A stretch of 64,000 nt of DNA from Massilia niastensis DSM 21313 (GCF_000382345.1 NZ_KB908092.1:51175-115174); one strand, 5' to 3'. Counted from the stretch's first letter, positions 18,209-27,908 are shown. The notes: generated by a model not told the origin, from the sequence alone. Translations and numbers: made by a program.

Positions 18209-19018
18209 ATGAAAATACGTGTGGCCACTTATAACATTCATAAGGGCGTCTCGTCGCTGCGCAGCACGCCCCGGGTGATTGCGCTCAAGAAGGCGATCGC
18301 CGAATTCAGCGCGGACATTGTCTTTTTACAAGAAGTGCAGGGCCGGCACGACCGCTACCAGGCGCGCTTCGGCAAGGAAGACCGTGGCCACCGCCACTGG
18401 CCCGAAACCGCGCAGTACGATTACTTTGCGGGCGAGTCGCATCACACCGCGTATGGCATGAATGCCGTGTACGACCACGGCCATCACGGCAATGCGCTGC
18501 TCAGCGCCTTCCCGATCGAAAACACGCACAACCACGACGTGTCCGACCACGCCTACGAGCAGCGCGGCATCCTGCACTGCGTGCTGGAAACCGCGGCCGG
18601 CAAGGTGCATTGCTATGTGGTGCACCTGGGCCTGTTCGAGGGCAGCCGGGGCCGCCAGGCCCTGGCGCTGATCGAGGCCGTGAATGCCTCCTCGAACGGC
18701 GAGCCGGTGATCATCGCGGGCGACTTCAACGACTGGCGCAACACGCTCAGCGAGCGGCTGCGCAACGAGCTCGGCGTATGCGAGGTGTTCGACGAACTCG
18801 GCCCGCGCTCGGCGCTGGGGGACATGGTGCGCAGCTGGGCCGGACGCCAGCCGCGCCTGGCGCCGGCGCGCACCTTCCCGGCGGCGCTGCCGTGGTTCCG
18901 CCTCGACCGGATCTACGTGCGTGGATTCAAGGTGGAAAATGCGCAGGTCATGCACGGCCCGCTGTGGGCCAAGCTGTCCGACCATGCCCCGATCGTGGCG
19001 GAACTCCAGCTCGCGTAG
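18209..19018 (+). CDS. Endonuclease/exonuclease/phosphatase-family protein (YbhP-like)
   Basis: A 269-aa EEP-fold protein. The metal and catalytic signatures are KIRVATYNIHKGV (Asn of motif I), VFLQEVQG (metal-binding Glu), HLGLFEGSRGRQ, IIAGDFNDWRN (Asp/Asn pair) and the final SDHAPIVAEL (catalytic His). It has no signal peptide. It is 5 bp upstream of clsB, matching the E. coli ybhP-clsB order. The family includes nucleases and phospholipid phosphodiesterases; coupling to clsB points to lipid metabolism, but the substrate is not proven. Confidence 0.87.
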   Translation: MKIRVATYNIHKGVSSLRSTPRVIALKKAIAEFSADIVFLQEVQGRHDRYQARFGKEDRGHRHWPETAQYDYFAGESHHTAYGMNAVYDHGHHGNALLSAFPIENTHNHDVSDHAYEQRGILHCVLETAAGKVHCYVVHLGLFEGSRGRQALALIEAVNASSNGEPVIIAGDFNDWRNTLSERLRNELGVCEVFDELGPRSALGDMVRSWAGRQPRLAPARTFPAALPWFRLDRIYVRGFKVENAQVMHGPLWAKLSDHAPIVAELQLA

Positions 19019-19023
19019 GGCCC

Positions 19024-20184
19024 ATGCGCTCCGTCACCTATGTAGACAACAACGACGTCACCCTGCTCGAAAGCGGCACCGCCTACTTTCCGGCGCTGAT
19101 CGCGGCGATCGACGCGGCCAGGCTTGAAGTCCTGTTCGAAACCTATATCTTTTCCGAGGACGACACCGGGCGCGCCGTGCGCGACGCCCTGATCCGCGCC
19201 GCGCGGCGCGGAGTCAAGGTGCGCGTGCTGGCGGACTGGGTCGGCACCGGCCACCGCTGCGCCACCCGGCTCGGCCTGGCCTTTGTCGATGCGGGCGTGA
19301 ACTACCGCGTCTTCAACCCCTGGTGCCGGCGCGGCATCGCCCGTTCGCATCGCAAGATCGCGGTCGTCGACCGCGAAGTCGCCTTTGTTGGCGGCATCAA
19401 CACGAATGACGACTGGCTATGCGACTATGACGAGCGCCGGCGCCTGCCGGCGCCGCGCTGGGACTTCGCGGTCCAGGTGCGCGGGCCGCTGGTGACCCAG
19501 ATCCACCACGAGGCGCAGGGCCAGTGGATGCGGGTCGGCCACCTGAAGCTGAAGAACCGTATCAACCTGTTCCGCGAGATGCGCAAGCAGCCCGAGCAGT
19601 CCTGCGAGAGTCCGGCGCGCGCCGCCTTCGTGGTGCGCGACAACCTGCGCAACCGCAGCACGATCCAGCGCGCCTACCTGCAGGCCCTGGGACGCGCCAA
19701 GCACAGCGTGCTGCTGGCCACGCCTTACTTCGCGCCGGGACGCAAGTTCCGCAAGGCCCTGGCGCATGCGGCGCAGCGCGGGGTCCAGGTGACCCTGCTG
19801 ATCGGGGTAGGGGAGTTCCGCATCCAGGATGCGGTGGCGCATTCGTTCTACCCGAAGCTGCTGGCCGATGGCGTGCGCGTGGTCGAGTACCGCAAGACCC
19901 AGCTGCATGCCAAGGTCGCGGTCGTCGACGACGACTGGGCCACGGTCGGATCGAGCAATTGCGACGGACTGTCCCTGTTCCTGAACCAGGAAGCGAACGT
20001 GGTGGTGCTCGACGGGGCCTTCGCGGCCACGATGCGCGCGCACATCGAGCGCGGCATCGCGGACGGAGTGCCGGTGTGCGCCGAGGAATTCGCGCACATC
20101 GGCTGGGTGAAGCGCGCCAGCTATGAAATCGCCTACCTGCTGTATAAACTGACGATGCGGGTGTTTGCTATCGGCTACGCATGA
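19024..20184 (+). CDS. clsB: Cardiolipin synthase ClsB
   Basis: A 386-aa phospholipase D-superfamily enzyme. The two HKD motifs are HRKIAVVDREVAFVGGIN (about residues 110-127) and HAKVAVVDDDWATVGSSN (about 295-312). The N-terminus ESGTAYFPALIAAIDAARLE and FETYIFSEDDTGR match ClsB. It would condense phosphatidylglycerol with a second phospholipid to make cardiolipin at the inner membrane. The start ATG 19024 lies 5 bp after the endonuclease-family gene, and its stop overlaps the hslR frame by 4 bp. Confidence 0.93.
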   Translation: MRSVTYVDNNDVTLLESGTAYFPALIAAIDAARLEVLFETYIFSEDDTGRAVRDALIRAARRGVKVRVLADWVGTGHRCATRLGLAFVDAGVNYRVFNPWCRRGIARSHRKIAVVDREVAFVGGINTNDDWLCDYDERRRLPAPRWDFAVQVRGPLVTQIHHEAQGQWMRVGHLKLKNRINLFREMRKQPEQSCESPARAAFVVRDNLRNRSTIQRAYLQALGRAKHSVLLATPYFAPGRKFRKALAHAAQRGVQVTLLIGVGEFRIQDAVAHSFYPKLLADGVRVVEYRKTQLHAKVAVVDDDWATVGSSNCDGLSLFLNQEANVVVLDGAFAATMRAHIERGIADGVPVCAEEFAHIGWVKRASYEIAYLLYKLTMRVFAIGYA

Positions 20185-20579
20185 TGAATGGATGGATGAT
20201 GGAAAAAGATAACGTACGAATCGACAAATGGCTGTGGGCCGCGCGCTTCTTCAAGACCCGGTCGCTGGCCACCGATGCGATCGATCGCGGCCGGGTGCGG
20301 ATCGACGGCGAGCCGATCAAGCCGTCGCGCGCGGTCAAGGTGAACGAGAAGATCGCGATCGACAACGGCTCGGACCGCTGGGAAGTGATCGTGGCGGCCA
20401 TCTCGGACATGCGCGGCCCGGCGCCGGTGGCGCGCACCCTGTATTTCGAGACCGACGAGAGCGTCTCCCGGCGCGAGAACGACAAGGAAGCGCGGCGGCT
20501 GTTCCCCGAGCCGGGCAGCACGATCAAGGGGCGACCGACCAAGCGCGACCGGCGCGCCTTGAGCAAGGCGGGGGAATGA
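20181..20579 (+). CDS. hslR: S4-domain RNA-binding heat-shock protein 15 homologue
   Basis: About 126-132 aa with an N-terminal S4 domain (VRIDKWLWAARFFKTRSLAT, then AIDRGRVRIDGEPIKPSRAV) and a basic C-terminus (GRPTKRDRRALSK). Hsp15 binds stalled 50S subunits carrying nascent peptide and helps recycle them. Several Met codons are possible starts: 20181 overlaps clsB by ATGA, while 20199 (MEKDNVRIDKW) best fits the family. Co-transcription with clsB is likely. Confidence 0.9.
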   Translation: MMNGWMMEKDNVRIDKWLWAARFFKTRSLATDAIDRGRVRIDGEPIKPSRAVKVNEKIAIDNGSDRWEVIVAAISDMRGPAPVARTLYFETDESVSRRENDKEARRLFPEPGSTIKGRPTKRDRRALSKAGE

Positions 20580-20812
20580 GGCAAGGCTGCCGGAGCTGAT
20601 GGCGGGGTGGGCGTTGTTGAATGCAAACAGCCCACCCTGTTTCCCAAAAATGCGTTACCTTTACAAGCAAGACAACAGCTTCGCCCTTGGCCGCCATGGC
20701 CACGGCGGAGCGTCCCCTCCGGCGCTTTTCTCCCTGCGCCAAACGTTGTTCTGAATCAATAGAACGCCGCCTCTAAGTTCATGTTTGACATTCCTCGGCC
20801 GATAGATAATAG

Positions 20813-20826
20813 TACGAGCGTTCGGA
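20813..20826. promoter_or_regulatory. Candidate TetR-family operator
   Basis: TACGAGCGTTCGGA is an imperfect palindrome (10 of 14 positions symmetric, core CGA-CG-TCG) 44 bp upstream of the TetR-family start. TetR proteins usually bind such dyads and autoregulate. A second copy before the acyl-CoA dehydrogenase gene was not evident to me. Confidence 0.3.
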
Positions 20827-20869
20827 TTTTTTCGATTCAGAGGAAGCTATCAGCACTTCAGCCAAATTC

Positions 20870-21487
20870 ATGCGTAAAGGTGAGCAGACGCGGGCCGCAA
20901 TCCTGGACGTCGCGCTCGAACTCGCCAGCCGTAACGGACTCGAAGGTTTGACGATCGGCCTGCTGGCCGACCGGATGAACATGAGCAAATCCGGCGTGTT
21001 CGCCCATTTCGGTTCGCGCGAAGACCTGCAGCTCGAGGTGGTCAAGCTCTACCACCACCGCTTCGAGCAGGAAGTCTTCTACCCCAGCATCAAGGAGCCG
21101 CGCGGCCTGCCGCGCCTGGTGGCCATGTTCGCGCGCTGGATCAGGCAGGTGTCGATCGAGATCGCCTCCGGCTGCATCTACATCAGCGGCGCGGTCGAGT
21201 ACGACGACCGCCCGGGACCGATCCGCGAGCAACTGGTGTCGATGGTGACGGCCTGGCAGGAAGCGCTGCTGCGCTGCGTGAAGCAGGCGATCGACGCCGG
21301 CCACCTGCGTCCGGATACCGACGCCCAGCAGCTGGTCTACGAGATCTACGGGCTGATCCTGGCCCTGCACCACGACGCCCGCTTCCTGCGCATGCCCGGC
21401 TCGGTCGAGCGCGCGCGCGCCGGTTTCGAGAGGCTGATCGAGAATTACCGCAATCCCAATCAACAGCAAGACCACCAGGCGGCATAG
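20870..21487 (+). CDS. TetR-family regulator of the beta-oxidation operon
   Basis: A 205-aa TetR regulator. The N-terminal helix-turn-helix is clear (RAAILDVALELASRNGLEGL, then ADRMNMSKSGVFAHFGSRED). The remaining all-helical part is the ligand domain, with IASGCIYISGAVEYDDRPGP and a C-terminal pocket of unknown ligand. It lies 43 bp upstream of four fatty-acid degradation genes on the same strand, so a PsrA/FadR-like role sensing acyl-CoA is the natural inference. The 290-bp gap before it holds the candidate operator and no gene. Confidence 0.88.
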   Translation: MRKGEQTRAAILDVALELASRNGLEGLTIGLLADRMNMSKSGVFAHFGSREDLQLEVVKLYHHRFEQEVFYPSIKEPRGLPRLVAMFARWIRQVSIEIASGCIYISGAVEYDDRPGPIREQLVSMVTAWQEALLRCVKQAIDAGHLRPDTDAQQLVYEIYGLILALHHDARFLRMPGSVERARAGFERLIENYRNPNQQQDHQAA

Positions 21488-21530
21488 TCCGTCCGTCTTC
21501 AAGCATCTTTACCTTCGTCAGGAGAAAAAT

Positions 21531-23321
21531 ATGGGTCAGTACGTCGCGCCAATTCGGGATATGCAGTTCGTTCTGCACGAATTCCTCAACGTCACCGACG
21601 AATTCAAGCAGCTGCCAAAGTACCAGGAGATCGATGCCGACATCATCAACCAGGTGCTGGAAGAGGGCGCGAAATTCACGCAGGAAGTACTGTTCCCGCT
21701 GAACCACTCCGGCGACCGCGAAGGCTGCCACTTCGACCCGGCGACCAAGACCGTCACCACCCCGAAGGGCTTCAAGGAAGCGTACAAGCAGTACGTCGAA
21801 GGCGGCTGGGCGGCGCTGGCCTGCGAACCGGAATACGGCGGCCAGGGCCTGCCGGTCTCGCTGAACAACTCCTTCTACGAGATGCTGAACTCGTCGAACC
21901 AGGCATGGTCGATGTACCCGGGCCTGTCGCACGGCGCCTACGAGTGCCTGATGGAGCACGGCACCGAGGAGCAGAAGCGCCTGTACCTGCCGAAGCTGGC
22001 CACCGGCGAGTGGACCGGCACCATGTGCCTGACCGAAGCCCACTGCGGCACCGACCTGGGCATGCTGCGCTCGAAGGCCGAACCGCAGGCCGACGGCAGC
22101 TACCTGATCTCGGGCTCGAAGATCTTCATCTCGGCCGGCGAGCACGACATGTCCGAGAACATCGTCCACCTGGTGCTGGCGCGCCTGCCGGATGCGCCGG
22201 AAGGCTCGAAGGGCATCTCGCTGTTCCTGGTGCCGAAGTTCCTGCCGACCGCGGACGGCGCCCTGGGCGAGCGCAACGGCATCTTCTGCGGCGCGATCGA
22301 AGAGAAGATGGGCATCCACGGCAACTCGACCTGCCAGATGAACCTGGACGGCGCGCGCGGCACCCTGATCGGCCAGCCGCACAAGGGCCTGCAGGCGATG
22401 TTCGTGTTCATGAACGCCGCCCGCCTGGGCGTCGGCATGCAGTCGCTGGGCCTGACCGAAGTCGCGTACCAGAACGCGCTGGCTTATGCCAAGGACCGCA
22501 TCCAGATGCGCAGCCTGTCGGGCCCGAAAGCCCCGGACAAGCCGGCCGACCCGATCATCGTGCACCCGGACGTGCGCCGCATGCTGCTGACCGCCAAGGC
22601 CTACGCCGAAGGCGCGCGCGCCTTCACCTCCTACGTCGCGCTGCAGATCGACCGTGAACTGAACCATCCGGACGAAGCCGTGCGCAAGGAAGCGGCCGAC
22701 GAAGTCGCGCTGCTGACCCCGATCATCAAGGCCTTCATCACCGACAACGGCTGGATCGCCACCTCGGAGGCGATGCAGGTGTACGGCGGCCACGGCTACA
22801 TCGCCGAATGGGGCATGGAGCAGTACGTGCGCGACGCCCGCATCAACATGATCTACGAAGGCACCAACACCGTGCAGTCGCTCGACCTGCTGGGCCGTAA
22901 GATCCTGATGGACAACGGCGCCAAGCTGCGCAAGTTCGGCGAGAAGATCAAGGGCTTCGTCGAAGAGAACGGCCTGGACGAGTCGCTGTCCGAGTTCGTC
23001 ACCCCGCTGGGCGAACTGGGCGAGAAGGTCAGCAAGCTGACCATGGAAATCGGCATGAAGGCCTTCCAGAACCCGGACGAAGTGGGCGCGGCCGCCGTGC
23101 CTTACCTGCGCGTCGTCGGCCACCTGGTGTACAGCTACTTCTTCGCGCAGATGGCGAAGATCGCGCTGGCCAAGCAGGATTCGGGCGACCGGTTCTACGA
23201 AGCCAAGCTGGCGACCGCGCGCTTCTACTTCGCGCGCCTGTACCCGGAAACCGCGATGCTGATCCGCCAGGCGCGTTCGGGCGCATCGAACCTGCTGGCG
23301 CTGGACGTCGAGCTGTTCTAA
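21531..23321 (+). CDS. Acyl-CoA dehydrogenase (FadE-type, long form)
   Basis: A 596-aa flavoprotein, longer than the roughly 380-aa classic ACADs because of an extra helical C-terminal domain (about 460-596). Landmarks are the FAD/substrate loop MCLTEAHCGTDLGMLRSKAE, KIFISAGEHD, the flavin-contact AMQVYGGHGYIAEWGMEQYV and the catalytic Glu in MIYEGTNTVQSLDLLGRKIL. It catalyses the first, FAD-dependent step of beta-oxidation. The start has AGGAG 8 bases upstream. It is the first enzyme gene after the TetR regulator. Confidence 0.94.
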   Translation: MGQYVAPIRDMQFVLHEFLNVTDEFKQLPKYQEIDADIINQVLEEGAKFTQEVLFPLNHSGDREGCHFDPATKTVTTPKGFKEAYKQYVEGGWAALACEPEYGGQGLPVSLNNSFYEMLNSSNQAWSMYPGLSHGAYECLMEHGTEEQKRLYLPKLATGEWTGTMCLTEAHCGTDLGMLRSKAEPQADGSYLISGSKIFISAGEHDMSENIVHLVLARLPDAPEGSKGISLFLVPKFLPTADGALGERNGIFCGAIEEKMGIHGNSTCQMNLDGARGTLIGQPHKGLQAMFVFMNAARLGVGMQSLGLTEVAYQNALAYAKDRIQMRSLSGPKAPDKPADPIIVHPDVRRMLLTAKAYAEGARAFTSYVALQIDRELNHPDEAVRKEAADEVALLTPIIKAFITDNGWIATSEAMQVYGGHGYIAEWGMEQYVRDARINMIYEGTNTVQSLDLLGRKILMDNGAKLRKFGEKIKGFVEENGLDESLSEFVTPLGELGEKVSKLTMEIGMKAFQNPDEVGAAAVPYLRVVGHLVYSYFFAQMAKIALAKQDSGDRFYEAKLATARFYFARLYPETAMLIRQARSGASNLLALDVELF

Positions 23322-23383
23322 CTCTCATCACGTCGTCCCTGCGCCCTCAGCGCAGGGACAACGGCTAACTCAAGGATTCCAAG

Positions 23384-25780
23384 ATGTCCAATTTCATCGT
23401 CAAGAAAGTCGCCGTGCTGGGCGCCGGCGTGATGGGCGCGCAGATTGCCGCGCACTGCGTGAACGCCAAGGTGCCGGTCGTGCTGTTCGACCTGCCGGCC
23501 AAGGAAGGCAACAAGAACGGCATCGTGCTGCGCGCGATCGAGAACCTCAAGAAGCTGTCGCCGGCCCCGCTGGGCAACAAGGACGACGCGGCGCTGATCG
23601 AAGTCGCCAACTACGAGGACAATCTCGACGTGCTGGCCGGCTGCGACCTGATCATCGAAGCCATCGCCGAGCGCATGGACTGGAAGCACGACCTGTACAA
23701 GAAGGTCGCGCCGCACATCGGCGCCAACGCCATCTTCGCCTCGAACACCTCGGGCCTGTCGATCAACAAGCTGTCCGAAGGCTTCGACGCCGAACTGAAG
23801 GCGCGCTTCTGCGGCGTGCACTTCTTCAACCCGCCGCGCTACATGCACCTGGTCGAGCTGATCCCGACCGAGTCGACCCGTCCCGAGATCCTCGACCAGC
23901 TCGAGACCTTCCTGACCTCGACCCTGGGCAAGGGCGTGGTGCGCGCGAAGGACACCCCGAACTTCATCGCCAACCGCGTCGGCATCTTCGGCATGCTGGC
24001 CACCATCCATGAAGCCGAGAAGTTCGGCCTGTCGGTGGACGTGGTCGACGACCTGACCGGCGCCAAGCTGGGCCGCGCCAAGTCGGGCACCTTCCGCACC
24101 GCCGACGTCGTGGGCCTGGACACCATGGGCCACGTCATCCGGACCATGCAGGAAACCCTGGCCGACGATCCGTTCTTCGGCGTCTACAAGACCCCGGAAG
24201 TGCTGGCCAGGCTGATCGAGAAGGGCGCGCTGGGCCAGAAGACCGGCGCCGGCTTCTACAAGAAGGTCGGCAAGGACATCCAGCGCCTCGACTTCGCGAC
24301 CGGCGAATACGTGGCGGGCGGCGCCAAGGCCGCCGACATCGTCGGCCGCATCCTGAAGGAGAAGGACCCGGTCAAGAAATTCAAGGCGATGCGCGAATCG
24401 ACCAACCCGCAGGCGCAGTTCCTGTGGGCGATCTTCCGCGACGCCTTCCACTACATCGCCTTCCACCTCGACACCATCGCCGACAACGCGCGCGACGTCG
24501 ACTTCGCGATGCGCTGGGGCTTCGGCTGGAGCGTCGGCCCGTTCGAGACCTGGCAGGCCGCCGGCTGGACCCAGATCGCCCAGTGGGTGAAGGAAGACAT
24601 CGAGGCCGGCAAGGCGCTGTGCGACGCACCGCTGCCTGGCTGGGTGTTCGACGGCGTGGTCGCCGAGAAGGGCGTGCACACTCCGGAAGGTTCGTACTCG
24701 GCCTCGAAGAAAGCCTATGTGCCGCTGTCCGACCTGCCGGTCTACCAGCGCCAGCAGTTCCGCGCGCCGGTCGTCGGCGGCAGCGGCCTGGATCCGAAGA
24801 CTGCCGGCACCACCGTGTTCGAGGACGACTCGGTGCGCCTGTGGCACGCGGATGACGAGGTGCTGGTCATCTCGCTCAAGACCAAGATGCACGTCATCGG
24901 CGACGGCGTGGTGAAGGGCATCCGGCGCGGCCTGGCCGAGGCGGAGAAGGGCTTCAAGGGCCTGGTGATCTGGAACACCGACGCGGCCGAAGGCGGCGCA
25001 TTCTCGGCCGGCGCCGACCTGCAGTCGGCCCTGCCGGCCTTCATGATGGGCGGCGCCAAGGCGATGGACCCGATGGTGCGCGAACTGCAGGACACCTTCA
25101 TGGCCATGAAGTACTCGAACATCCCGGTGGTGGCGGCGGTCAGCGGCCTGGCCCTGGGCGGTGGCTGCGAGATGGCGCTGCATGCGAGCAAGCGCGTGGC
25201 CTCGATCGAGTCCTACATCGGCCTGGTCGAAGTGGGCGTGGGCCTGGTGCCCGCCGGCGGCGGCCTGAAGGAAGCCGCGGTGCGCGCTTCGATCGAAGCC
25301 AAGGGCAACGACATCCTGCAATTCCTGAAGACCGGCTTCACCAACGCGGCCACCGCGCAGGTGTCGAAGTCGGCCCTGGAAGCGAAGGCCATGGGCTACC
25401 TGAAGGACGACGACATCATCGTCTTCAACCCGTACGAACTGCTGCACGTGGCGAAGACCACCGCGCGCGCCATGTTCGACGCCGGCTACCGCGCCCCGGC
25501 GCGCCGCCTGGTCCCGGTCACCGGCCGCTACGGCTGGGCGACGATCCGCGGCCAGCTGGTCAACATGCGCGACGGCGGCTTCATCTCGGCCTATGACTAC
25601 AAGCTGGGCGACATGATCGCCGAGATCGTGACCGGCGGCGACGTCGACCAGGGCAGCATGGTGTCCGAGCAGTGGCTGCTCGACATGGAGCGCAAGGCCT
25701 TCATCGAGCTGCTGAACAACCCGAAGACCCAGGAACGCATCATGGGAATGATGCAGAACGGTAAGCCGGTACGTAACTGA
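23384..25780 (+). CDS. 3-Hydroxyacyl-CoA dehydrogenase / enoyl-CoA hydratase, FadN type
   Basis: A 798-aa bifunctional enzyme with the dehydrogenase half first: NAD-binding KVAVLGAGVMGAQIAAHCVN and VHFFNPPRYMHLVELIPTE (catalytic His-Glu region). A crotonase-type hydratase half follows (about 500-690) with FSAGADLQSA and GLALGGGCEMALHASKRVAS. FadB and FadJ have the opposite order, so this is the FadN (YusL) type. It would carry out the second and third steps of beta-oxidation. It lies 62 bp after the acyl-CoA dehydrogenase and 34 bp before the thiolase. Confidence 0.93.
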   Translation: MSNFIVKKVAVLGAGVMGAQIAAHCVNAKVPVVLFDLPAKEGNKNGIVLRAIENLKKLSPAPLGNKDDAALIEVANYEDNLDVLAGCDLIIEAIAERMDWKHDLYKKVAPHIGANAIFASNTSGLSINKLSEGFDAELKARFCGVHFFNPPRYMHLVELIPTESTRPEILDQLETFLTSTLGKGVVRAKDTPNFIANRVGIFGMLATIHEAEKFGLSVDVVDDLTGAKLGRAKSGTFRTADVVGLDTMGHVIRTMQETLADDPFFGVYKTPEVLARLIEKGALGQKTGAGFYKKVGKDIQRLDFATGEYVAGGAKAADIVGRILKEKDPVKKFKAMRESTNPQAQFLWAIFRDAFHYIAFHLDTIADNARDVDFAMRWGFGWSVGPFETWQAAGWTQIAQWVKEDIEAGKALCDAPLPGWVFDGVVAEKGVHTPEGSYSASKKAYVPLSDLPVYQRQQFRAPVVGGSGLDPKTAGTTVFEDDSVRLWHADDEVLVISLKTKMHVIGDGVVKGIRRGLAEAEKGFKGLVIWNTDAAEGGAFSAGADLQSALPAFMMGGAKAMDPMVRELQDTFMAMKYSNIPVVAAVSGLALGGGCEMALHASKRVASIESYIGLVEVGVGLVPAGGGLKEAAVRASIEAKGNDILQFLKTGFTNAATAQVSKSALEAKAMGYLKDDDIIVFNPYELLHVAKTTARAMFDAGYRAPARRLVPVTGRYGWATIRGQLVNMRDGGFISAYDYKLGDMIAEIVTGGDVDQGSMVSEQWLLDMERKAFIELLNNPKTQERIMGMMQNGKPVRN

Positions 25781-25814
25781 GCGACACTGAGCGCGGACAG
25801 AACAGGACGAAATC

Positions 25815-27011
25815 ATGAGCAAACAACTTCAAGACGCATACATCGTCGCAGCGACCCGTACCCCGATCGGCAAGGCGCCGCGCGGCTTCTTCAACAAGAC
25901 CCGTCCGGACGACCTGCTGGTGCACGCGATCCGCGGCGCCATGGCGGCGGTGCCGAACCTGGACCCGGCGCTGATCGTCGACGCCATCGTCGGCTGCTCG
26001 TTCCCGGAAGCGGAGCAGGGCTTCAACGTGGCGCGTAACGCCGTGGTGCTGGCGGGCCTGCCGCACACCGTGGGCGGCGTCACCGTCAACCGCTACTGCG
26101 CCTCGGGCATCACCGCGCTGGCGATGGCGGCCGACCGCATCCGCGTGGGCGAAGCCGACGTGATGATCGCCGGCGGCGTCGAATCGATGTCGATGGTGCC
26201 GATGATGGGCCACCACCCGTCGATCAACATGGAGACCTTCAGGGACGAGAACGTGGGCCTGGCCTACGGCATGGGCCTGACCGCCGAGAAGGTCGCCGAG
26301 CAGTGGAAGATCTCGCGCGAAGACCAGGACGCCTTCGGCCTGGAATCGCACCGCCGCGCCATCGCCGCCCAGCAGGCCGGCTACTTCAAGGACGAGATCA
26401 CCCCGGTCGAGATCGTCACCCGCACGCCGGACCTGAAGAGCGGCGAGATCAAGGTGGGCCGCCGCACCGTGGACCTGGACGAAGGCCCGCGCGCCGACGC
26501 CAGCATGGAAGGCATGGCCAAGCTCAAGCCGGTGTTCGCCGCCAGGGGCTCGGTGACCGCCGCGACCTCGTCGCAGATGTCGGACGGCGCCGGCGCGCTG
26601 ATCGTCGTCAGCGAAAAGATCCTGAAGGAGCACAACCTGACGCCGCTGGCCAGGTTCTCGTCGTTCGCCGTGCGCGGCGTGCCGCCGGAAATCATGGGCA
26701 TCGGCCCGAAGGTGGCGATTCCCGCAGCGCTGGCCGCCGCCGGCATCAGCCAGGACCAGCTGGACTGGATCGAGCTGAACGAAGCCTTCGCCGCGCAGGC
26801 GCTGGCCGTGATCCGCGACCTGGGCCTGGACACCAGCAAGGTCAACCCGATGGGCGGCGCGATCGCCCTGGGCCATCCGCTGGGCGCAACCGGCGCGATC
26901 CGCGCCGCGACCGTCGTGCACGCGCTGCGCCGTAACAACCTGAAGTACGGCATGGTGACGATGTGCGTCGGCGCCGGCATGGGCGCGGCCGGCATCATCG
27001 AGCGCGTGTAA
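25815..27011 (+). CDS. Acetyl-CoA C-acyltransferase (3-ketoacyl-CoA thiolase)
   Basis: A 398-aa thiolase of standard length. The acylated Cys is in NRYCASGITALAMAADRIRV (about residue 95), the catalytic His in ALGHPLGATGAIRAATVVHA and the second Cys in MVTMCVGAGMGAAGIIERV. NEAFAAQALAVIRDLGLD is also typical. It performs the final thiolytic step of beta-oxidation. The dehydrogenase / FadN / thiolase set parallels the fadNAE grouping of Gram-positives. Confidence 0.95.
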   Translation: MSKQLQDAYIVAATRTPIGKAPRGFFNKTRPDDLLVHAIRGAMAAVPNLDPALIVDAIVGCSFPEAEQGFNVARNAVVLAGLPHTVGGVTVNRYCASGITALAMAADRIRVGEADVMIAGGVESMSMVPMMGHHPSINMETFRDENVGLAYGMGLTAEKVAEQWKISREDQDAFGLESHRRAIAAQQAGYFKDEITPVEIVTRTPDLKSGEIKVGRRTVDLDEGPRADASMEGMAKLKPVFAARGSVTAATSSQMSDGAGALIVVSEKILKEHNLTPLARFSSFAVRGVPPEIMGIGPKVAIPAALAAAGISQDQLDWIELNEAFAAQALAVIRDLGLDTSKVNPMGGAIALGHPLGATGAIRAATVVHALRRNNLKYGMVTMCVGAGMGAAGIIERV

Positions 27012-27049
27012 AGAGCAAGGCGGCCCTACAGGGCCGCCGGTATCGCCGC

Positions 27050-27090
27050 GTGGGCGGGAAAGTAGTTGATCCGACTATTTTTCCGCCCAC
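27050..27090 (+). repeat. 17-bp stem hairpin between thiolase and hydratase genes
   Basis: The arm GTGGGCGGGAAAGTAGT (27050-27066) pairs over its full length with ACTATTTTTCCGCCCAC (27074-27090) around a 7-nt loop; only two pairs are G-U wobbles as RNA. A smaller GGCGGCCC-TACA-GGGCCGCC hairpin lies just before it (27019-27038). No T tract follows, so partial termination or mRNA stabilisation inside the operon is more likely than full termination. Confidence 0.65.
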
Positions 27091-27128
27091 TCGTTCATTG
27101 AGCTTCGCAAAACAATGGAGACACCTGA

Positions 27129-27908
27129 ATGGACATGTTGATCAATAAAACCAACGGCATCCTGACGATCGAGTTCAACCGCGTCGAGCGCAAGAATGCG
27201 ATCACCGCCACGATGTACCAGGCGATGGCGGACGCACTGGTCGACGCGGAGCAGGACAGCGCGGTGCGCGCCATCCTCATCGCCGGCAAGCCGGACATCT
27301 TCACCGCCGGGAATGACCTGGACGACTTCATGAAGAACTCGGCCCCGGTGCCGGGCGTGCCGCTCGAAAGCCGCCCGGTGTTCCAGTTCATGCGCGCGCT
27401 GTCCGGCTCGACCAAGCCGGTGGTGGCCGCCGTGGCCGGCGTCGCGATCGGCATCGGCACCACGCTGCTGATGCATTGCGACCTGGTGTACGCGGCCGAC
27501 AACGCCAAGTTCTCGCTGCCGTTCTCGCAGCTGGGACTGTGCCCGGAATTCGGCTCCTCGCTGCTGCTGACGCAGCTGGCGGGCTATCCGCGCGCGGCCG
27601 AGAAGATGCTGCTGGGCGAAGCCTTCGGCGCCAACGAAGCGCTGCAAATGGGCCTGGTGTCGCGCGTGCTGCCGGCCGAGGAGCTGCGCGCCTTCGCCGA
27701 ACAGCAGGCCGCCAAGCTGGTGGCGCTGCCCGCCGCGTCGATCCGCACCACCAAGGCGCTGATGAAGCGTGCCCGCATCGAGCCGATCAAGGCCGCCATC
27801 GCCGCCGAGAACGACCACTTCGCCAGCATGCTGCTGGCGCCGGAAGCGAAGGAAGCGTTCACCGCCTTCTTCGAGAAGCGCAAGCCGGACTTCAGCAAGT
27901 TCGACTGA
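27129..27908 (+). CDS. Enoyl-CoA hydratase
   Basis: A 259-aa crotonase-fold protein. It shows the oxyanion-hole segments AGKPDIFTAGNDLDDFMK and VAAVAGVAIGIGTTLLMHCD, then SLPFSQLGLCPEFGSSLLLT. The Glu in CPEFGSS sits near the second catalytic position of hydratases. The usual FCAGxDL is replaced by FTAGNDL, as in several ECH paralogues. It is the last gene of the beta-oxidation block, separated from the thiolase by 117 bp containing two hairpins, so it may be expressed at a different level. The substrate is uncertain (enoyl-CoA isomerase is an alternative). Confidence 0.88.
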   Translation: MDMLINKTNGILTIEFNRVERKNAITATMYQAMADALVDAEQDSAVRAILIAGKPDIFTAGNDLDDFMKNSAPVPGVPLESRPVFQFMRALSGSTKPVVAAVAGVAIGIGTTLLMHCDLVYAADNAKFSLPFSQLGLCPEFGSSLLLTQLAGYPRAAEKMLLGEAFGANEALQMGLVSRVLPAEELRAFAEQQAAKLVALPAASIRTTKALMKRARIEPIKAAIAAENDHFASMLLAPEAKEAFTAFFEKRKPDFSKFD

